The notes beneath the pieces were generated by a model. The model did not search any database. It was not told the origin of the DNA and saw only the letters and a program-made list of their open reading frames with translations. A stretch of DNA of 64,000 nt from Rhodococcus sp. UNC23MFCrub1.1 (GTDB taxonomy: Bacteria; Actinomycetota; Actinomycetes; Mycobacteriales; Mycobacteriaceae): the NCBI RefSeq assembly GCF_000686025.1, contig NZ_JMLQ01000002.1, positions 186,001-250,000 on the forward strand, given 5' to 3'. The position numbers and the translations under genes are program-made. Position 1 is the first letter of the stretch; each line of letters opens with the position of its first letter. Positions 15,001 to 28,100 of the stretch are shown piece after piece.

Positions 15001-18000
15001 CCGCACACTCCTCCCAGGTGACATCGCGTACGTCATCTACACCTCCGGGTCGACCGGCAGGCCGAAGGGCGTGGCCCTGCCGCACCGTGCCGTCGCGAAC
15101 CAGATCTGGTGGATGCAGTCGGAGTTCGCCCTCACGGTCGACGACGCGATGGTGCAGAAGACGCCCTCGACCTTCGATCTCTCGGTCTGGGAACTCTGGT
15201 GGCCCCTCACCACGGGCGCCCGGCTCGTCGTGGCGAACGCCGAGGGCAACCGCGATCCGGTGTATCTCGCGCGCCTCATGCGCGACGAGCGCGTCACGGT
15301 GGCCGACTTCGTGCCGTCACTGCTCGGTGCGTTCACGGCCGTCGCGACCCGCGACGACGTCGCCGCGCTGCGTGCCGTCGTCTGCATCGGCGAGGCGCTG
15401 CCGCGCGACGTGGTCACCGCGTTCGCACGCCTGTCCGACGCGCCCGTGATCAACCTGTACGGGCCGACCGAGGCCGCGGTCTCGGCGACCGCCCACCGCA
15501 TCACGGCGGCCGAGTCGGGTGTCGTGCCCATCGGCGCACCCGAGGCGAACGTGCGTGTGTACGTGCTCGACGACCGGTTGCGACCGGTGCCGCAGGGCGT
15601 CATGGGAGAGCTCTACCTGTCCGGCGTACAGCTCGCCCGCGGCTACCACCGTCGGCCGGGTCTGACGTCGGAGCGCTTCGTCGCCCACCCGTTCGGCGAG
15701 GGCCGCCTGTACCGGACCGGCGACGCCGTGCGCTGGAGCGCCGGCGCCGACGGGCCCGAACTCGAGTTCGTGGCGCGGACCGACGACCAGGTGAAGGTGC
15801 GTGGTTTCCGCATCGAGCTCGGCGAGGTCGAGTCCGCCCTCACGTCGGCCGACGGTGTGTCCGCAGCCGCGGCCGCGGTCAAGCGCATCGCCGGCGGCGA
15901 CGTCCTCATCGGCTACGCCGTGCCCGAGGCCGGCAGCACGGTCGACGTCGACGCCGTCCGGGAGACCATGCGAGGACTCGTCCCCGCGTACATGGTTCCG
16001 GCGCGGATCGTCGTCATCGACGAGCTGCCGCTCAGCGTCAACGGCAAGCTCGATCGCCGACTGCTCCCCGCGGTCGACGCGTCGGTCACCCGTGAGTACC
16101 GCGCACCCTCCACCCCCGTCGAGGAAGCGGTCGCGGACGCGTTCGCCTCCGTCCTCGGGGTGCAGCGTGTCGGCGTCGACGACAACTTCTTCGAACTCGG
16201 CGGCAACTCGCTGTCGGCCACGCGGGTCATCGCGCGGATCAACGCGCGCCTCGGGACCTCCGTCGGCATTCGCGAGATGTTCGAGACCGCGGATGTCGCC
16301 GGGTTCGCCGCGAGGGTGGAATCGGCGACGTCCGACACCCGCGCGCCGCTGGTCGCCAGGGAACGGCCGGACCGCATCCCGCTGTCGCTCGCGCAGCAGC
16401 GCATGTGGTTCCTGAACCAGTTCGACACCGTCTCGCCCGCCTACAACGTGCCGCTGGCCGTGCGACTCACCGGGCCGCTCGACGTCGACGCGCTCGTGCG
16501 TGCGGTGCAGGACGTCGTCGCCCGGCACGAGAGCCTGCGCACGTACTACCCGCAGGACGAACTCGGACCGTTCCAGAAGATCGTTCCGGCGGCCGAGCTC
16601 ACCCTCGACTTCGAACAGGACTCTGTGGCCGAGGACCGCGTGCGCGGGCGACTGGTGTCGTTCGTCGCCCGCGGGTTCGACGTCACCGCGGGGGTGCCGG
16701 TGCGCGGTCTCCTGCTCGAGACCGGCGCGGACAGCCACGTGCTGATGATCGTCATGCACCACATCTCGGCGGACGGTTTCTCCGTCGCTCCGCTCGCACG
16801 TGACGTGATGATCGCGTACGGATCCCGGTCCGAGGGCAACGCACCCGTGTGGAGTCCGCTCGAGGTGCAGTACGCGGACTACACGTTGTGGCAGCGCGAC
16901 GTTCTCGGAGCCGTGGACGATCCGGATTCCGTTCTCGCCGAACAGCTCTCGTACTGGAAGGAGTCGATGGCCGGGCTGGACGGGCCCATCGAACTGCCCT
17001 TCGACCGACCTCGTCCCGAGGTCCAGTCCATGAGCGGACACGAGATCGGGTTCTTCGTCCCGGCGCGCGTCATGGACGCGTTGCAGGAGGTGTGCCGAGG
17101 ATCGCGGGCGACGCTGTTCATGGGTGTGCACGCGGCCTTCTCGGTGTTGCTCTCCAAGCTCGGCAACACCCGCGACGTCGTCGTCGGCACCCCGATCGCC
17201 GGTCGCGGCGACGAGGCGCTCGATCACCTCGTCGGCATGTTCGTGAACACGCTCGCGCTGCGACTGGACGTCGATCCCGACCTGTCGTTCGTCGATCTGG
17301 TGCGCAGTGCGTCGGCGGTCGATCTCGGCGCCTTCGCCAACGCGGACGTGCCGTTCGAGAACGTGGTCGAGGCGGTGGACCCGGAACGGTCGACCGCCTT
17401 CAACCCGCTCTTCCAGGTGGGCTTCTCGTTCCAGAACCTCGCACCGGTACAGGCCACGCTCTCCGGCCTGGAGGTCGCGGCGCTCGAACCGGGCTCCGAG
17501 ATCTCGCAGTACGACCTGCATCTGGTCGTCGCCGAGGGACACGAGAACTCCGAGTACGGACGCGGTCTGGAGATGGCGTTCACCTACGCGACGTCGCTCT
17601 TCGACGAGGCGACCGTGCAGAGCTTCGCCGATCGTCTGCTGCGCGTGCTCGAGTCGGTCGCCTTCGCGCCCGACACTCGGGTCCGCGACATCGAGATCAT
17701 GAGCGACGACGAGCGGTCCGTCGTGGTGGTCGAGCGCAACCGCACCGAGATGGCGGGAGTGCCGCCGACGGTCACCGAGATGCTCGATCGTCAGTTCTCG
17801 GCGTCACCGGACGACACCGCGATCGTGGCGGGTGACTTCTCGCTCACGTACCGCGAGTTCGACGAGCGGGTACAGGCGCTCGCCCGCTATCTGATCGCCC
17901 ACTCCGTCGGACCGGGAGACCTCGTGGCGGTCGCGATTCCGCGATCGTTCGACATGATGATCGCCCTGCACGCGATCGTGCGGTCCGGGGCGGCGTACCT

Positions 18001-20317
18001 GCCGATCGACCTCGAGCATCCGCCGGAGCGCACCAGGTACGTGTTGGCGAACGCGCGTCCGCGCGGCGTCCTGACGGTCTCCCCGGTGGTCCTGGATCTG
18101 GACGAGACGGGATGCTCACGCGTCGACGTGGACACGTTGGATCTGGACGAGTTCGCCCTCGGACCGATCCGCGAGGAGGAGCGCACCAGGCCCATCACGG
18201 GCGACGACCTGATGTACGTCATCTACACGTCGGGATCGACGGGCAAGCCGAAGGGCGTCGCGGTGGGTCATTCCGCCGTCGCGAACCAGCTGGCCTGGAT
18301 GACGCGGGAGTACTCGCTGTCCACGGCGGACGCGGTGATCCAGAAGACGCCGGTCACGTTCGACGTGTCCGTGTGGGAGCTGTGGTGGCCGCTGACCGCG
18401 GGCGCCACGGTGGTGCTGGCCAAGCCGGGCGGGCAGAGCGATTCGCTCTACATCGCGGATCTGATCCGCACGCGGAACGTCACCGTCGCGGTGTTCGTGC
18501 CGTCCCCGTTCGTCGCCTTCCTCACGGTGGCCGAGGCCGCCGACGTGGCGTCGGTGCGTGCCGTGCTCTGCGCCGGCGAGGCGCTGCCGAGAGACAGTGT
18601 CGACGCGTTCGGCCGGATCAGCGACGCGCAGGTGGACAACCTCTACGGCCCGACCGAGGCCGCCGTCACCGTCACCCGTTTCTCGGGCGCGTACACCGGT
18701 ACCTCGTCGTCGATCCCCATCGGGCGTCCGGCCGCGAACACCAGCGTCTACGTGCTCGACGGTGCCCTGCGTCCGGTCCCGGACGGTGTCGTGGGCGAGC
18801 TGTACCTGGCCGGCGACCAGCTGGCATGGGGATACTTCGGCCGGACCGAACTCACCGCGGACCGATTCGTTGCCAACCCCTTCGAGCCCGGCCGGATGTA
18901 CCGCACGGGTGACGCCGTCCGGTGGACCACAGCCGGCGACATCGAGTACATCGGCCGTACCGACGATCAGGTGAAGGTCCGCGGCTTCCGCATCGAGCTC
19001 GGCGAGGTCGAGAAGGTTCTCGCCTCGTTCGACGGCGTGACCGTGGCCGCGGCCGCGGTCAAGCGCTTCGGCGGCAGCCCAGCCCTGATCGGCTACGTCG
19101 TCCCACAGGAGGGCTCGACGGTCGATCTCGCCGCGCTCGAGGAGTTCGCGGGAACCAGACTGCCGTCGTACATGGTGCCGAGCCGGATCGTCGTCATCGA
19201 CGCCATCCCACTCGGAGCCAGCGGCAAGATGGACCGCAAGTCGCTGCCCAGCCCCGAGATGGCGGCCCAGCGGGAGTACCGGGCGCCCTCCACCCCGATC
19301 GAGGCCGCGTTCGCCGAGGCCTTCGCGTCGGTACTGGGCGTCGACCGGGTCGGCGTGGACGACAACTTCTTCGAGCTCGGCGGCAACTCGCTGAGTGCGA
19401 CCAAGTTGCTGAGTACTGCCAGGGCGTCCGAGGCCATCGAACGCGACGTTCCGTTGCAGTGGATCTTCACCTCGCCCACGCCGGCGACGCTCGCGGCGAA
19501 GGTCGAGGCGGGATCGGTCGGGGACGACAAGGACGCGCTCGGCGTGCTCCTGCCCATCCGCACCACGGGCAGCCAGGCGCCGCTGTTCTGCTTCCATCCG
19601 ATCGTCGGGTTGGCGTGGAGCTTCACCGGTCTGGCGTCGCGATTGAGCCCGGAGATCCCGATCTACGGCATCCAGACGCCGGCCCTGTCCGGGGACGACA
19701 CCCTGGAGGAGTCGATCACAGCGGTCGCCGAGCGCTACCTGGCGGAGATCCGCACCGTGCAGTCGGAGGGCCCGTACCGGTTACTCGGGTGGTCGTTCGG
19801 TGGCACCGTCGCCCAGACGGTGGCGAGCATGCTGCGCGAGGCAGGGGAGACCGTCGAGCTGGTGGCGATCCTCGATTCCCGTGGCGGTCCTGCACCGACC
19901 GAGGCGAGCGGCGAGGAGACCTCACTGTCTCTGGCCGAGCTCCTCGGCGCTCTGGGCGTGAGCACCGAGGGCGTCCCGGACGTGCCCCTCGGCAGCTTCG
20001 AGGAGGCCGCTCGCATGATCGCGTCCGCACCGGCTGTCGCGGATGTCCTCGACGAACGCACGGTCGAGCTGATGCTGCGGGGTGCTGCGCACAACGGTGT
20101 GCTCATGGAACAGCACGAGTCGCCCTACTTCGACGGGACGCTGCTGTTCTTCGCGGCTGCGGCGGACGATCCGACCGGCCGCGTGTTCGCCGACAGCTGG
20201 ATCCCCTACGCCGATGTCGTCGACGCGTACTCGGTGCCCGTGACGCACTGGTCGATGACCACCGACGCCGCGTGGGACGTCATCGTCCCGGTGATCCGCC
20301 GAGCCATCGGGGGCTGA
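2..20317 (+). CDS. Non-ribosomal peptide synthetase, 3' part (six A domains, epimerase, terminal thioesterase)
   Basis: The frame is already open at base 2, so the start and probably further modules lie outside the window. The enzyme builds a peptide on carrier-bound thioesters. Layout by nucleotide: end of a condensation (C) domain 2-340; A1 365-1900 ([10 protein letters not shown] at 851-880); carrier with LGGDSI near 2000; epimerase 2180-3640 ([10 protein letters not shown], then FNYLG); C of the D-accepting type 3660-5000 (HHIVIDGWS); A2 5020-6530; then three C-A-carrier modules with A3 8200-9720, A4 11390-12900 and A5 14570-16080; a final module with A6 17750-19260; thioesterase 19540-20317 (GWSFGG). 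The C-domain HHxxxDG motifs are intact, so at least six residues are added, with a D-residue from module 1. Hand-aligned pockets: A1 DALFSGVIV, A2 DAFVMVGIM, A3 and A4 DLWDLILVS, A5 DLWDVILVS, A6 DVWVLALVT. The C-terminal thioesterase marks this as the chain-releasing subunit. Substrates and product are not identified. Confidence 0.95.
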   Translation, partial: AFQNLERTTFELGGLEVARYDAGIHSAKFDLSIEITETVEDGGQAGGRSGDVQAAGMTMEVTYSTDLFDAETVTLFCERFERVLAAAIETPDRAVGDIPLLDSEEAASLAPVTGDDAVAERTLGDLLVDAVESNPDGPALVFDSAVLFDGTSVSYRELGEFSARLARVLIDRGIGAGSAVALSVPRSAESVALMWAVTRTGAAFVPIDPNYPADRIEHMVTDSGVRVGLTLGVHRASLPDEIDWLVVDSDEIRAQVSAASADPITDADRRTAVTPADRAYIIYTSGSTGLPKGVSVSHRGLNQLGVSQREQYRVESDSRVMHFASPSFDASLLELLLAVPAAAALVIVPTTVYGGEELAQFLRRHAVTHAFITPAALASVDHSGLEALQTISVGGEAYSQDLVTRFAPGRRMLNVYGPTETTIVSHIGKPMVPGGPMPFGGPIRGGRAMVLDARLNPVPVGVPGDLYTAGPGVAQHYHERRALSSERFVADPYGEPGARMYRTGDVVRWWRRPETGDLELEYVGRGDSQIKIRGFRIEPGEIDAVVSSHPEVQFALTTPFTTAAGSKVLVTYVTLTAGSLLRESDVTEWAAESLPAHMVPSAVVVMDEVPLGATGKVDRRALPTPEFGTDTDTYREPATETERALAAVFADVLGVDRVGADDDFFALGGDSIVSIQLVSRARAAGLSLSPRDVFERRTVAALAAVVSSGENAVRMLPELEGGGVGSRPLTPAEHFMTRRGGAYERFSQSVVLDLPTGIDEAGITATLQAVLDRHDMFRARLTGSLDDGFEIVTAAPGSVDAASLLTRVDVDADVTGDDLEKVARTALDSALDRLSTAEGRLVQFVWLDRGPSTGGHLVVAGHHLAVDGVSWRIIVPDLVTAWFGVSSGTEPTLQPVGTSMRTWAHALVDQAPSRRSELPFWSSVVRSEDVLLGDRDLDPAVDVQATLDKVRVTVPADVTTAVVTALPQVFRGGVNDGLLSALALAVAKWRRERGTETSSLLLRLEGHGREEDVLGDAGLADLSRTVGWFTSIFPVLLDLTDVDLDDAFAGGAAAGRAVKAVKEQLLAVPDRGMGYGMLRYLDETGRSVLARSVGQISFNYLGRLSAGELPEGAEGLGFLPSSDITTLADVPLDADMPAIAVLDINAVLADEQLGATFAFPRGILSSEDVSALGTYWVEALTALAQHVGNGDAGGLTPSDVPLVPVSQKDIEVFENEMSDAGSHLEDVWSLAPLQAGLLFHSSMQPAGAPDVYVMQVVMDLTGDVDRDRFVAAAGALLARYDGLRTSFRTTADGRAVQLVPSSAEVPWVDVDLRGHDDIEGDLRVELETERDRRFSMDSAPLVRFRMIRTADDAVTLSFMAHHIVIDGWSMPLVLKDLLTLYALRGDASLLPEVRSYRSFLEWLSVRDRAVSVKAWTTAFAGAEEPTLLSGITDTSGVSTDTGRVEVVMDEKVTSELTDLGSRLGVTLSTIVQAAWGLVLARQLGRDDVAFGGTVSGRPADLEGVETMVGLFINTLPVRVRIDESDSIESFLLRLQEEQTVLLDHHYLGLADITTAVGPGAVFDSITVLESYPVDEEGLKAAASIDGMAVTGAQVLDATHYPINVVTFADTQIRMTLRYLRDLFSDEYVSALGGRLQAVFAAFATSPGAPVGRIETLLADERADLLSRRGSADVDERTLVRILEDAADHAPSRLAVRQGSVQWTYEELDARATRLARVLVDAGVGPDVVVAVAVPRSPEFVLCVWAVAKAGGYVVPVDPAHPAERIDYMVHDSTAALGITTVADRPADVDGLRWLVLDDEQFAADVDSRSPERLTDGERLGTVRMSNAAYMIYTSGSTGRPKGVVVPHTGLANLVAAQTDSLGIDHASIVLAVASTSFDASIFEILLAAGNAVPLAPAPAGFYGGPDLARFVTDEGVTHMVITPSALATVEPDAVPSVRAVMPVGEALPPDLMTAWATSGRTVVNGYGPAETTIMINASVPLSAGDPITVGGPSKGTREYVLDGRLRPVPVGVPGELYAGGPGVARGYFGRPTLTSERFVADPYGPAGSRLYRTGDVVRWTEAGTVEYIGRSDFQVKIRGQRIELGEIDAALAAHPDVDFAVTVGHRSVGGVTDLVSYVLPAASLLEAGATLDVAAVHASVKESLPAHMVPAVIMPLTSVPLNPVGKLDRAALPEPTLVRQQAEYRAPETPEDQAVAEVFADLLGVERVGVDDSFFDLGGNSLVATQAVARINAALDTHIGVRDIFDASTVGELAARALSGGVGRRPALVAGERPDPVPLSLAQRRMWFLNQFDTSSPAYNIPLAVRLTGTLDVAALEEAVRDVLARHETLRTVYPGSEEGPYQVILGVDDVPLDLAPRPVETAGVPGALFEFIASGFDVTAAVPVRGLLLEVVDPAGDAAEYVLSIVVHHISADGFSLGPLARDVMVAYSARVAGAIPEWAPLPVQYADYALWQREVLGSESDPESLTAQQIAYWKQQLAGLDDPIELPTDRPRPAVQSMLGHSVQFALTPEQTAGLRAVAASRQGTLFMAVHAAWSVLLGALSGSRDIAVGTPIAGRGERELDDMVGMFVNTLALRLDVDPDASFADLVAAARAADLAAFGHADVPFEQLVEAVDPRRSTAYHPIFQVGFSFQNLAPVTFELPDLTVGDVGLEAAVSQFDLHLIVSEGAEDGSLQSVLTFAEALFDRATAESFTERFSRVVDALIARPDAPVHTADVLSADERRSILVDTNDTRVAGAPTSVARMFADRVAERPDVAALTEGDVSLTYGEFGSRVARLARRLLADGVRTGDLVAVAMPRSTESMVAMYAVVQAGAAYLPIDLDHPAERTEYVLGDARPSLILLGGRALSAPSDVPTIDVLTAELSDFSDAPVTDDERSRPLSAEDPVYVIYTSGSTGRPKGVALPHRAVANQLWWIQNEFELTADDAMVQKTPSTFDLSVWELWWPLTAGARLVIGSPEANRDPAELARLMREQNVTVADFVPSLLGAFASVATAEDVASLRAVLCIGEALPRDVVTAFGRLSDAPVVNLYGPTEAAVSVTVHHIASDETGPVSIGGPEANVQVYVLDSRLRPVPVGVAGELYLAGDQLALGYFGNTTLTAERFVADPFGSGRLYRTGDAVRWVTRGDARVLEFVARTDDQVKVRGFRIELGEVEAALTTADGVAASAATVARTAGGELLVGYVVPEKDVTLDVDAVRSAAAETVPGYMVPARIVVIEELPLSVNGKLDRRRLPSIDLDVAREYRAPSTPVEEIVAAAYAAVLGVERVGMDDNFFELGGNSLSATQVVARVNARLNTRIGIREMFESADVATFAARAESASTSDTRAPLVPVERPAHVPLSLAQSRMWFLNQFDTSSPAYNVPLAIRLEGRLDLDALTLAVRDVLDRHESLRTVYPQTPDGPTQVVLPTRDVPLDLAVEDVTEENIAARLFTFVSGGFDVTAEVPVRGLLLQVTDAAGDAPAHVLGIVIHHVSSDGFSQGPLARDVMVAYTARVRGEAPGWTPLPVQYADFALWQRTVLGSLDDDTSVVSRQVAYWRTRLAGLGDALPLPTDRPRPAVQSLQGKSIRFEISADITAALTRIAQERRATLFMAMHAAWSVTLSALSGSRDIAVGTPIAGRGEPELDDMVGMFVNTLALRVDVDPDLTFGALVDAVRESDLAAFGNADVPFEQLVEALNPVRSTAYHPLFQVGFSFQNLSPVRFELPDLTVSDAGFDFDVSQFDLHLIVSEDAAAGQIAMLTFATSLFDESTAQVFVDRFLRVLDAVTARPEDRIAAVDVLSPEERRDILLTRNDTAVAGVPELLTDMFAARVAAAPDTTALTYLDDSITYGEFSERVSRLARFLIGEGVRTGDLVAVAIPRSIDAMVAMYGVVAAGAGYLPIDLDHPAERTEYVLDSASPSVVVIAGTPLSVETTIPTVDLATVDVSLFDGSPITDIDRSRPLLPQDRAYVIYTSGSTGRPKGVALPHRAVANQMTWIQNEYRLTATDAMVQKTPATFDLSVWELWWPLTAGARLVLASPEGNRDPSYLARLMREEHVTVADFVPSLLGAFCAVASREDLVSLRAVLCIGEALPRDVVRAFEALSDAPLDNLYGPTEAAVSVTAHRTVRGATGAVPIGTPEANVRVYVLDDRLRPVPAGVGGELYLGGVQLALGYVGRPDLTSDRFVADPFGENGSRLYRTGDAVRWNADGALVFLDRTDTQVKIRGFRIELGEIESVLVSHESVAAAAAAVSSGRGGDTLVGYVVARPDTTVDVDAVRAAAAEQLPSYMVPQRVVVIDELPLSVNGKLDRRRLPQVGVDTASTYRAPSTPVEEVVAGAIASVLGVPRVGVDDNFFELGGNSLSATQVIARVNAALNARVGIREIFEAPTAAGLALRAERAVEYGTRVPLAPRERPDEIPLSLAQQRMWFLNRFDASSAAYNIPLAIKLTGDLDVAALEQAVVDVVGRHEVLRTVYPEGENGPHQVVLPIDRTGLSLTVDDVDEADVRARLYGFVTRGFDVTTEVPVRAAIYRTGPSEQILAFVIHHVSSDGFSLGPLARDVMVAYSSRIAGNAPVWLPLPVQYADYTLWQLEVLGDESDPESVLARQVEFWRTALAGIEGPIELPFDRPRPEIQAMEGESVRFTISADRASALNRVAAASRSTLFMAMHAAFAVTLSKLSGSRDIVVGTPIAGRGEQELDQMIGQFANTLGLRLDVDPDSTFADLVEQARGRDLAAFGNADVPFERLVEAINPERSTAYHPLFQVGFSFQNLEQISLTLPGLEISDLGVETGAAQFDLQLLVGAEEGGDGVTSALDCALTFSTALFDRSTADQLVERLLRVLDTVTDDPTVPVRAVDVLSDAEQRTLIDSVNATDRDGAPSLLSAMFTSQVAATPDAVAVTFEGESLTYAELGARVARSARHLMASGVGTGDLVAVAVPRSLDSIVALYAVVQTGAAYLPIDPDHPADRTEYVLADAGPSLVITGPDGLAVSSDLVQIDLSSVDLSTYPSDPVTDAERSRTLLPGDIAYVIYTSGSTGRPKGVALPHRAVANQIWWMQSEFALTVDDAMVQKTPSTFDLSVWELWWPLTTGARLVVANAEGNRDPVYLARLMRDERVTVADFVPSLLGAFTAVATRDDVAALRAVVCIGEALPRDVVTAFARLSDAPVINLYGPTEAAVSATAHRITAAESGVVPIGAPEANVRVYVLDDRLRPVPQGVMGELYLSGVQLARGYHRRPGLTSERFVAHPFGEGRLYRTGDAVRWSAGADGPELEFVARTDDQVKVRGFRIELGEVESALTSADGVSAAAAAVKRIAGGDVLIGYAVPEAGSTVDVDAVRETMRGLVPAYMVPARIVVIDELPLSVNGKLDRRLLPAVDASVTREYRAPSTPVEEAVADAFASVLGVQRVGVDDNFFELGGNSLSATRVIARINARLGTSVGIREMFETADVAGFAARVESATSDTRAPLVARERPDRIPLSLAQQRMWFLNQFDTVSPAYNVPLAVRLTGPLDVDALVRAVQDVVARHESLRTYYPQDELGPFQKIVPAAELTLDFEQDSVAEDRVRGRLVSFVARGFDVTAGVPVRGLLLETGADSHVLMIVMHHISADGFSVAPLARDVMIAYGSRSEGNAPVWSPLEVQYADYTLWQRDVLGAVDDPDSVLAEQLSYWKESMAGLDGPIELPFDRPRPEVQSMSGHEIGFFVPARVMDALQEVCRGSRATLFMGVHAAFSVLLSKLGNTRDVVVGTPIAGRGDEALDHLVGMFVNTLALRLDVDPDLSFVDLVRSASAVDLGAFANADVPFENVVEAVDPERSTAFNPLFQVGFSFQNLAPVQATLSGLEVAALEPGSEISQYDLHLVVAEGHENSEYGRGLEMAFTYATSLFDEATVQSFADRLLRVLESVAFAPDTRVRDIEIMSDDERSVVVVERNRTEMAGVPPTVTEMLDRQFSASPDDTAIVAGDFSLTYREFDERVQALARYLIAHSVGPGDLVAVAIPRSFDMMIALHAIVRSGAAYLPIDLEHPPERTRYVLANARPRGVLTVSPVVLDLDETGCSRVDVDTLDLDEFALGPIREEERTRPITGDDLMYVIYTSGSTGKPKGVAVGHSAVANQLAWMTREYSLSTADAVIQKTPVTFDVSVWELWWPLTAGATVVLAKPGGQSDSLYIADLIRTRNVTVAVFVPSPFVAFLTVAEAADVASVRAVLCAGEALPRDSVDAFGRISDAQVDNLYGPTEAAVTVTRFSGAYTGTSSSIPIGRPAANTSVYVLDGALRPVPDGVVGELYLAGDQLAWGYFGRTELTADRFVANPFEPGRMYRTGDAVRWTTAGDIEYIGRTDDQVKVRGFRIELGEVEKVLASFDGVTVAAAAVKRFGGSPALIGYVVPQEGSTVDLAALEEFAGTRLPSYMVPSRIVVIDAIPLGASGKMDRKSLPSPEMAAQREYRAPSTPIEAAFAEAFASVLGVDRVGVDDNFFELGGNSLSATKLLSTARASEAIERDVPLQWIFTSPTPATLAAKVEAGSVGDDKDALGVLLPIRTTGSQAPLFCFHPIVGLAWSFTGLASRLSPEIPIYGIQTPALSGDDTLEESITAVAERYLAEIRTVQSEGPYRLLGWSFGGTVAQTVASMLREAGETVELVAILDSRGGPAPTEASGEETSLSLAELLGALGVSTEGVPDVPLGSFEEAARMIASAPAVADVLDERTVELMLRGAAHNGVLMEQHESPYFDGTLLFFAAAADDPTGRVFADSWIPYADVVDAYSVPVTHWSMTTDAAWDVIVPVIRRAIGG
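126..149 (+). repeat. 24-bp copy of a dispersed GC-rich repeat inside the NRPS gene
   Basis: These 24 bases are identical to the core of the tandem repeat at 41417-41524 (for example 41423-41446). Here they encode part of a glycine-rich loop ([10 protein letters not shown]) near the end of a condensation domain. At the equivalent place the later condensation domains of the same protein have a shorter loop. Confidence 0.6.
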
Positions 20318-20330
20318 CGACGCCGGACCG

Positions 20331-20367
20331 GCGGGCGGGACGACGCGACCAGCGCCGTCCCGCCCGC
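20331..20367. terminator. Bidirectional hairpin terminator between convergent genes
   Basis: A perfect 12-bp inverted repeat (20331-20342 and 20356-20367) lies between the NRPS stop and the stop of the convergent acyltransferase gene. There is no U tract, as is common in high-GC actinobacteria, so the function is inferred from stem strength and position. Confidence 0.65.
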
Positions 20368-20369
20368 GG

Positions 20370-21803
20370 TCAGGCCCGAGTCGTGTCGACGTCCGGGTCC
20401 AGCAGATCGAGTGCGTGTCGGACGACGTCCATGTAGTGCTCGATGTCCGGCAGGGACCGTGCGTTCGCTGCGACGGACAGGGAGATCGACGTGCCGACCG
20501 ACCGCGCCGAGTGCGTGAGATGCACCCCGCGCACGGCGGGAAGAACTCCGTAGCAGCCGACCACCGGCGCGCCGAGCAGCGCGAGTGGCCCGCGTCCGTA
20601 GCTGACGTTGCTGAGCATCGTGGTCACCGGCGCGGTCGCGGGATCGGTCGACGGCGCCCGCGTGAGGGCACCGATCACGGGGACCACGACGGAGGGCAAC
20701 GCACCGAGAGGGTGTGGTGGGCCCGTGCGCTCGGTGGAGCGAGCCACCGATTCCTTCGCCGCCACCAGCGACTCGTGGATTCTGCGGAGGCGTTCCGCCG
20801 GATCCGGCACGTCGGTGTGCAGGTCGACCATCATCGGCGTGAGTTGGTTCGCGGTGGTCGCGTCGGTGAGCGAGCGTGTGCTCATCGGCATCGAGATCGA
20901 GAGACTGCCCGCGGGCAACTCGCCTCGTTCCTCGAGATAGGTCGAGAGGGCGAGCGAGATGATCGCGGTCAGCATGTCGTTGACCGTCGTGCCCGGGTAC
21001 GCGGACTTGACGCGCCGGATGCGGTCGAGGTCGAACCAGGCCAGGTCCCACGACATGTCCGGTTCCTTGTCACCGTTGAACCGTGTCGCGGGCACTGCGG
21101 TCGGCGCGGTCGACGACGCCGGTGGGGTCCCGGCACGAGACCGCGTCGACCAGCGGACCGCCACCGCGGCGAGGCGCACCAGGTCGGCCGGAACGCGAGA
21201 GAGTGCCCGCACTCGACCGGGAACCGGAACCTCTGCGGTCTCCGGTCGCGGCTCTGCCGGAGTGGGGGACAACATTCGGGAGATGAGGTCGGAGGCACTC
21301 ACACCGTCGATCGCGCTGTGGTGGAACTTGGCGATCATCACCGTGCCGCCATCGGGGACCCCGTCGACGCCGTGCAGGTCCACCAGGAAGTGCAGTTGCC
21401 ACGCCGGCCCGGTGGTGAAGTCGAAGAACTCACGGGAGAGTTCGACCGTCCGGCGGCGCACGATCTCGACGTCGCCGTCCTGCTGGTGCGTCACGGTGAC
21501 GTGCGAGTCGACGTCCGCGTCGGGGTCGTCCACCCAGAAGGGGTAGTGGATGTCGCCGGGGTAACGGTGGAGCCGCTGCCGGAAGATCGGGTCGAGGTGC
21601 ACGATCGAGCGGGCGTAGGCCACCGCATCGGCGTGCGTGCGTAGTCCGGTACCGGGGCCCGCGGCGACGTCGACCACGAAGGCGTGGATGAGGATCGCCG
21701 ACGTGTGCGGCGACTCGAGATAGAGGTTGAGGGCGTCACGGGACGTCATCGGTCGCCCTCGGGTGGGGGTGGAGCGTCGTGTGGTTCGCCGGAATCGGCT
21801 CAC
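20370..21803 (-). CDS. WS/DGAT-family acyltransferase (copy 1)
   Basis: Member of the wax ester synthase/diacylglycerol acyltransferase family, which moves an acyl group from acyl-CoA to a hydroxyl. The catalytic HHSAIDG sits near residues 161-167 and a conserved NDMLTAIISLAL helix follows in the second half. The length of 477 residues is normal for the family. I chose the GTG at 21803 because AGGAG lies 5 nt upstream and because the start VSRFRR matches VTRFRQ of the paralogue at 30654-32096; an ATG 18 codons downstream (21749) is the alternative. It is convergent with the large NRPS and divergent from the second NRPS, so an acylation step in the same pathway is plausible, although storage-lipid synthesis cannot be excluded. 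The acyl acceptor is unknown. Confidence 0.85.
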   Translation of the reverse strand: MSRFRRTTRRSTPTRGRPMTSRDALNLYLESPHTSAILIHAFVVDVAAGPGTGLRTHADAVAYARSIVHLDPIFRQRLHRYPGDIHYPFWVDDPDADVDSHVTVTHQQDGDVEIVRRRTVELSREFFDFTTGPAWQLHFLVDLHGVDGVPDGGTVMIAKFHHSAIDGVSASDLISRMLSPTPAEPRPETAEVPVPGRVRALSRVPADLVRLAAVAVRWSTRSRAGTPPASSTAPTAVPATRFNGDKEPDMSWDLAWFDLDRIRRVKSAYPGTTVNDMLTAIISLALSTYLEERGELPAGSLSISMPMSTRSLTDATTANQLTPMMVDLHTDVPDPAERLRRIHESLVAAKESVARSTERTGPPHPLGALPSVVVPVIGALTRAPSTDPATAPVTTMLSNVSYGRGPLALLGAPVVGCYGVLPAVRGVHLTHSARSVGTSISLSVAANARSLPDIEHYMDVVRHALDLLDPDVDTTRA

Positions 21804-22158
21804 GGGATCTCCTGTGCATGTCACGTCGGGTGGTGCCGCTTCCACGGTAGACAGCGGTGTCTCCGTCCAGGTGGTTCGTGCCTGATCCCGACAAGGTTCG
21901 GTCTGCTTTGTGTACTCTCCCGAATCGTGACGAATCAGTGATCGCGTCTCGCTTTCGCCGACCGACTCGGGTCGTACGTCGTCGGCGGACCGTGCAGCGA
22001 ACTCGATGGTCGGACCCGGTTGCCTTGTCGGGGTTTTGGGACTGTGAAACACTGAATAACCGGATCGAGGACCAGCAGTCGAGGGTGGCGCGGACCGGGT
22101 TGCGATCCTCATCGACGACGCAGAGTGCGGTCGTCCCCGGATTCGGAGGTCCAGATCG
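21804..22158. other. Divergent intergenic region between acyltransferase copy 1 and the second NRPS
   Basis: These 355 bp must hold the promoters for two divergent genes. GGAGGT at 22145-22150 is the ribosome binding site of the second NRPS. Weak resemblance to the GAACGTTC motif seen elsewhere in the cluster occurs at 21891-21902. I see no convincing -35/-10 pair and no coding sequence. Confidence 0.5.
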
Positions 22159-25100
22159 GTGCAGTCGTTCGACACCGCGCGCGTAGCGAACCGAAGCGTC
22201 GGTATCGCCGAGGCGACGGACGCGGAGGACGACGGCGCCCGTGAGGACGGCCCAGCGCCCGTGCTCGACGCGGTTCCCCTGACCGCGGCTCAGCGCGGAA
22301 TCTGGTTCGCTCAGCAGCTCGCCGGCTCCGTGCCGGTGTCGATAGCCCACTACGTCGACCTGCGTGGACCGGTCGACGCGGCGGCTCTCGAGGCGGCGAT
22401 GATCTCGGTCGGCCGGCAGTTCGGGTCCGGGTTCGTGCGCATCGTCGAAGAGGACGGAGTGCCGGCCCAGGTGGTCGACCTGTCCATCACCGACACGGTG
22501 CGTTTCCTCGATCTGCGCGAGGATGCGACTCCCGTCGAGACGGCGATCGAGTGGATGCGCGCCGAGTGCGCCGCGCCTCTCGACATGACCTCCGACCGGC
22601 TGGTCGTCACCTACCTGATCAGGGTCGAGGACGAGCGCTACCTCTGGTACTGCCGGATCCACCACATCGTGTTGGACGGCTTCGGTGCGATGACCATGAT
22701 CCGCCAGGTCGCGGCGCACTACACCGCGCTCGTCGAGGGCCGCGAGCCGACGCCGACGCGGGCGGGCGACCTCCGCACGGTCTACGACGACGACGTCGCC
22801 TACCGCGAGTCGACGCGATTCGAGAACGATCGCCGCCACTGGGCCGAGAAGTTCGAGACGCTCCCCACCGGAGTCTCGTTCGTCGACAGCACCGCACCGG
22901 TCTCGGTGCCGTGCCGGGCGGCGTCGGGACGCACTCCCGTCGAGGTCGCGGAATCTCTCGCGAAGGGTGTCGACTCGCTCGGCACCACCACGGTCACGCT
23001 GGCCATCGCCGCGTTCTCGGCGTTCGTCTCCCGCACCACCGGAACCACCGACGTCGTGCTGTCCCTCCCCGTGTCGGGCCGCGCGAGCGCGGTCCTGCGG
23101 CGCTCGGGCGGCATGGTCTCCAACGTCGTTCCCCTCGTCGTCCGCGTCGACGCCGCCGCCACCGTGTCCGACGTCATCGACCGCGTGCAGCGCGAACTCA
23201 CCGGTGCGCTGCGCCGACAGCGGTACCGGCACGAGGACATCCGGCGCGACGCGGGCGAGATGACGAACACGCGCGGCCTCTTCGGTCCCACCGTGAACCT
23301 GATGATGTTCGACAACGAGATCGTGCTCGGCGACGTTCGTGGGTCGTACCACGTGCTCACCACCGGCCCGGTCGAGGATCTCTCGATCAACCTGTACCCG
23401 GCTCCCGGCGACGGCGACGAGCTGCAGATCGACTTCGAGTCCAACCCGAACCTCTACACCCAGCAGCGCGTCGAGGACCTGCGGTCGCGGTTCCTCGACT
23501 ACCTCCGGCGCTTCTCGCACAGCGCTGCGGACGGCCGGGTCCTCGACATCGAGGTCCTCTCCCCGCACGAGCGCGCCACCCTGGTGCCCGCGCGGGGAGC
23601 ATCGAGCGTTCGACCCCGGCGGTTCGTCGACGTCATCGACGACGCCGTCGCAGGGTCGCCCGACGCCATCGCGGTCGAGACGGCGCACGGCGCCCTCACC
23701 TACGCGCAGATGGACGCCTCGGCGAACCGCATCGCTCGACTGCTCGTCTCGCGCGGCGCGGGGCCGGAGACCACCGTGGCGATCGCCCTCCCACGGTCGC
23801 TGCACTCGATTCTCAGCACGTGGGCCGTGGCGCGAACGGGCGCGGCGTTCCTGCCGATCGACCCGGCGCTGCCCACCGCGCGCATCCTGCACCTCGTCTC
23901 CGACTCCGGGGCCGTCCTCGGTATCACCGACACCACCCGCGCGGGCAGCCTCCCCGATGCGCTCGACTGGCTCGCGATCGACGCCGTCGAGACCGACCGC
24001 CTGGTGTCGCAGTACTCGCCGGCGCGGGTCACCGACGCGCATCGGCTCTCGCCGATCCAGCTCGAGACTCCGGCCTGGATGATCTACACCTCCGGATCGA
24101 CCGGTCTCCCGAAGGGCGTCGTCGTCGGCAACGGCGGTGTCGCGAACCTGACGCGGGACATCGCTCTGCGTCTGGACGTCGAGTCGTCCTCCCGTGTCCT
24201 GGCCCTGGCCTCGCCCAGCTTCGACTCGTCGTTGTTCGAGATGCTCTCCGCCCTGAGCCGGTCGGCGACGCTGGTGGTGTCGCCGGCGGACGTCTTCGGC
24301 GGCGAGGAACTCGCGCGCTACCTGTCGGAGAAGGCGGTCACCCACGTGACCATCACCCCCGCCGCGCTGGCCTCGGTCGATCCGGACGGGCTCGATCACG
24401 TGCAGCACGTCGTCACCGCAGGCGAGGCCTGCCCACCCGATCTCGTGGCGCGGTGGGGTACCGGCCGACGCATGTACAACGCGTACGGACCCACCGAGAT
24501 CACCATGATCAGCCACATGTCCCGGCCGCTGGATCCGGCCGCGCCGATCACCGTCGGCCGCCTGGTGCGCGGAGCATCGTGCCTCGTTCTCGATCCGTGG
24601 CTCCGGCCCGTGCCCGAGGGCGTCGTCGGCGAGTTGTATCTGTCGGGACCGTCCGTCGCGCGGGGCTACGTCCACGCACCCGGCGTCACGTCGGGGCGCT
24701 TCGTCGCGTCGCCGTACGAGCCGGGCGCACGGATGTACCGCACGGGCGATCTGGTGCGCTGGTCGGCCGACACCGAGATCGCGTACGTCGGCCGAGCCGA
24801 CTTCCAGATCAAGATCCGCGGGATGCGCGTCGAACTCGGCGAGGTCGACGCGGTGCTGTCGATGCACGAGAGCGTCCGCGCGTCCGTGACCATCGCGCAC
24901 CGACCGTCGTCCGGCTCCCTCGCGCTCGCGTCCTACGTCGTCCTGCAGGACGGCCGCACCGTCGACAGCGACGAGATCCACCGCTTCGCCGTGCAGAGTC
25001 TGCCGTCGCACATGGTGCCGTCGTCGGTGATGGTGCTCGACGCGCTCCCCATCACCGTCCAGGGCAAGATCGACCGGCGGAGTCTGCCCGAACCGGTCGT

Positions 25101-28100
25101 CGAGGTGCACGAGTTCCGGGCGCCGTCCATGCCTGTCGAGGAGATCGTCGCGTCGGTGTTCGGCGAGCTGCTCGGCGTCGACCGGGTCGGTCGCGACGAC
25201 GACTTCTTCGCCCTCGGCGGGAACTCCCTGATCGCCACTCGCGCGGTCGCGCGGCTCGGCAAGGCTCTGGACACCACGGTGACCGTGCGGACGCTGTTCG
25301 AGGCGCCGTCGGTGGCGGCCCTGGCGGCGCGGGTGCAGTTCGAGTCCGGAGTCCCGCCGCGGCCACCCCTGGTCCGCCGCACGGCCGCCGACTCGGACGC
25401 TCTCGAGGACGCGCCGCCGTTGTCGTACGCGCAGCGCCGCATGTGGTTCCTCAACCGATTCGATCCGACGTCGGCCGCCTACAACATCCCGTTCGCCGTC
25501 CGGTTGGTCGGCGATCTCGACGTGCCGGCGCTGCAGGTGGCGATGCTCGACGTCATCGATCGGCACGAGTCGCTCCGCACGATGTATCCGGACACCCCGA
25601 ACGGCCCCGTGCAGCTCGCACTGACGGCGGAGTCGATCGTTCCCGACCTCACCCCGGTCGACGTCCACGAGAACGCGCTGCCGTCCGCGGTGGCCGCGCT
25701 CGCCGGTCGTGCGTTCGACGTGACGGAGGAGGTCCCCGTCGCGGCGACCCTGTTCCGGACCGAGTACGACACGCACGTGCTCGCCGTCGTCGTCCACCAC
25801 ATCTCCGCGGACGGCGCCTCGATGGCTCCGCTCGCCCGCGATCTCATGGCGGCCTACAGCGCCCGGGTGTCGTGGTTCGCACCGACCTGGGCGCCGCTTC
25901 CCGTCCAGTACGCCGACTTCTCGGTGTGGCAGCGCGACGCCCTGGGCGACGAGAACGATCCCGAGTCGGTCATCGCGCAGCAGGAGCGGTACTGGCTCAC
26001 CGCGCTCGCCGACCTGCCGGACGAGCTGCCCTTCCCGGTCGACCGGTCGCGGCCCACCGAGCCGACGTATGCCGGTGCGTCGCACACCTTCTCGATCGAA
26101 CCGGAGCTTCACGCGGCGCTCGTCGACGTGGCGCGCGCCCACAGCTCCACGCTGTTCATGGTCGTGCACTCGATCCTCGCGATCGTGCTCGCACGCCACT
26201 CGGGCACGGACGACGTGACGGTGGGGACACCGGTCGCCGGTCGCGGCGACGCCGCCGTCGACGACATGATCGGCATGTTCGTCAACACCCTCGCGCTGCG
26301 TACCCGCGTCGACGTCGGCGCCGGATACCGCGACCTGCTGGCCCACATCCGCGAGCAGGACCTCGGTGCCTTCGCCCACGCCGACGTCCCGTTCGAGCGG
26401 CTCGTGGAGGTCATCGATCCGCCGCGCTCACGTGCGCGGCACCCCATCTTCCAAGTGCTCCTGTCGTTCCAGAATCTCGGCCAGGCGCACTTCGAGCTGA
26501 CCGACCTGCGCCTCGAGACTGTCGAGTTCGATCTGGGCGTGGCCAAGTTCGACCTGCAGTTCACCCTGGTGGACTCCCTGACACCGCTGGGAGCTCCGGA
26601 CGGTCTCGCCGCGACCATCGCGTACGCGACGGACCTGTTCGACCGGGAGACCATCGGGTCCCTCGCGGAACGTTTCGTGGCCGTCGCCCGCGCGGTGGCC
26701 GCTGATCCCGATGTCGTCCTCGACGAGATCGACCTGCTCGGCGGAGTGGAACGCGAGCGCGTCACGGCGCCCGTGTTGCCGGAGGGGACCACGGAAGCGG
26801 TCTCGCTGACCTCGCGATTCCGTCGGCGCGCAGCCGAGAACCCCGATGCGACGGCACTCGTCGACGCCGCGGGTTCGCACACGTACGGAGACTTTGCGGC
26901 GCGCGTGAATCGCGTCGCCCGATCCCTGGTCGAGCGTGGCGTCGGCCCGGAGGTCGCCGTCGTCGTCGCTCTCCCGCGCTCGGTCGACGCACTCGTCGCG
27001 GTGTACGCCGTGCTCGAGGCCGGTGGCGCGTACGTCCCCGTGGATCCGGAGCAGCCTGCGGCCCGTATCGATCAGATCGTCGCCGCCACCGCGGCGCGCT
27101 GCGTTGTCGTGGCCGAGCCCGACGCACTCCCGGTGGCGGGCGAGAGAGCCGTGTCGTTGGCGACACTCGACGATCCGTCCGTCTCGTCCGCTCCGCTGAC
27201 CGACACCGACCGGACGGGCTCCGTGCGCGCCGGCACCACCGCCTACGTCATCTTCACGTCCGGCTCGACGGGTGTGCCGAAGGGTGTGTCCGTCCCGCAC
27301 GGTGCCGTCACGCACCAGGTGGACTGGTTCGCGCGCACCTATGCGCTGACCGAGAACGACGTGGTGCTCGCCAAGACCCCGATGACCTTCGACGTCTCGG
27401 TGTGGGAGATGTTCGCGACACTGGCGGTCGGGGGCACCCTCGCCGTCGCCGATGCCGACGGTCACCGTGACCCCGAGTACCTGATGCGGGCCATCTCGCG
27501 GTACGGCGTGACGGCCGTGTCGTTCGTCCCGTCGATGTTCGCCGTCTTCACCGAGGCCGCTGACGACTACGCCTGCCGCTCACTGCGTCTGGTGTTCCTG
27601 GCAGGCGAGGCCCTCGGTCGCGCCGCGGTGGACACGTTCCGCGAGAAGTGCGACATCGACGTGCACAACCTGTACGGCCCCACCGAGTTCGCGGTTCACG
27701 CGACGGCACATCCGGTCGGGCGGGGCGAACCGCCGTCCGTGCCGATCGGGATCCCGGTCGACGGCACCGCCGCGCTCGTGCTCGACGGTCGCTTCCGGCC
27801 CGTGCCGGACGGTGTCGTGGGCGAGCTGTATCTGTGCGGCGTCCAGGCGGCGCGGGGGTATCACGGGCGTCCGGACCTGACGGCGGACCGGTTCGTCGCA
27901 CTGCCCGGCCACGACGGTGCGCGCATGTACCGCACCGGTGACCTGGCCCGGTGGAACCACCACGGCCATCTCGAGTTCGCGGGGCGCGTCGACCACCAGG
28001 TCAAGCTGCGTGGACTGCGCATCGAACTCGGCGAGGTGGAGGCGGCGGTCTCCGCGTCGTCGCGCGTCGCCCGCTCGGTCGCCATCGTCCGCGACGACAC

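Noticed and set aside
8200-17730. Long direct DNA repeats between NRPS modules
   Set aside because: They are homologous modules of one enzyme, so they are reported as domain duplication and not as mobile or repeat elements.
21736-26379. Long minus-strand frame (1547 codons) covering the start of the second NRPS and the divergent promoter region
   Set aside because: No recognisable domain, Arg/Gly-rich composition, and opposed to an intact NRPS frame. It is a GC-skew artefact.
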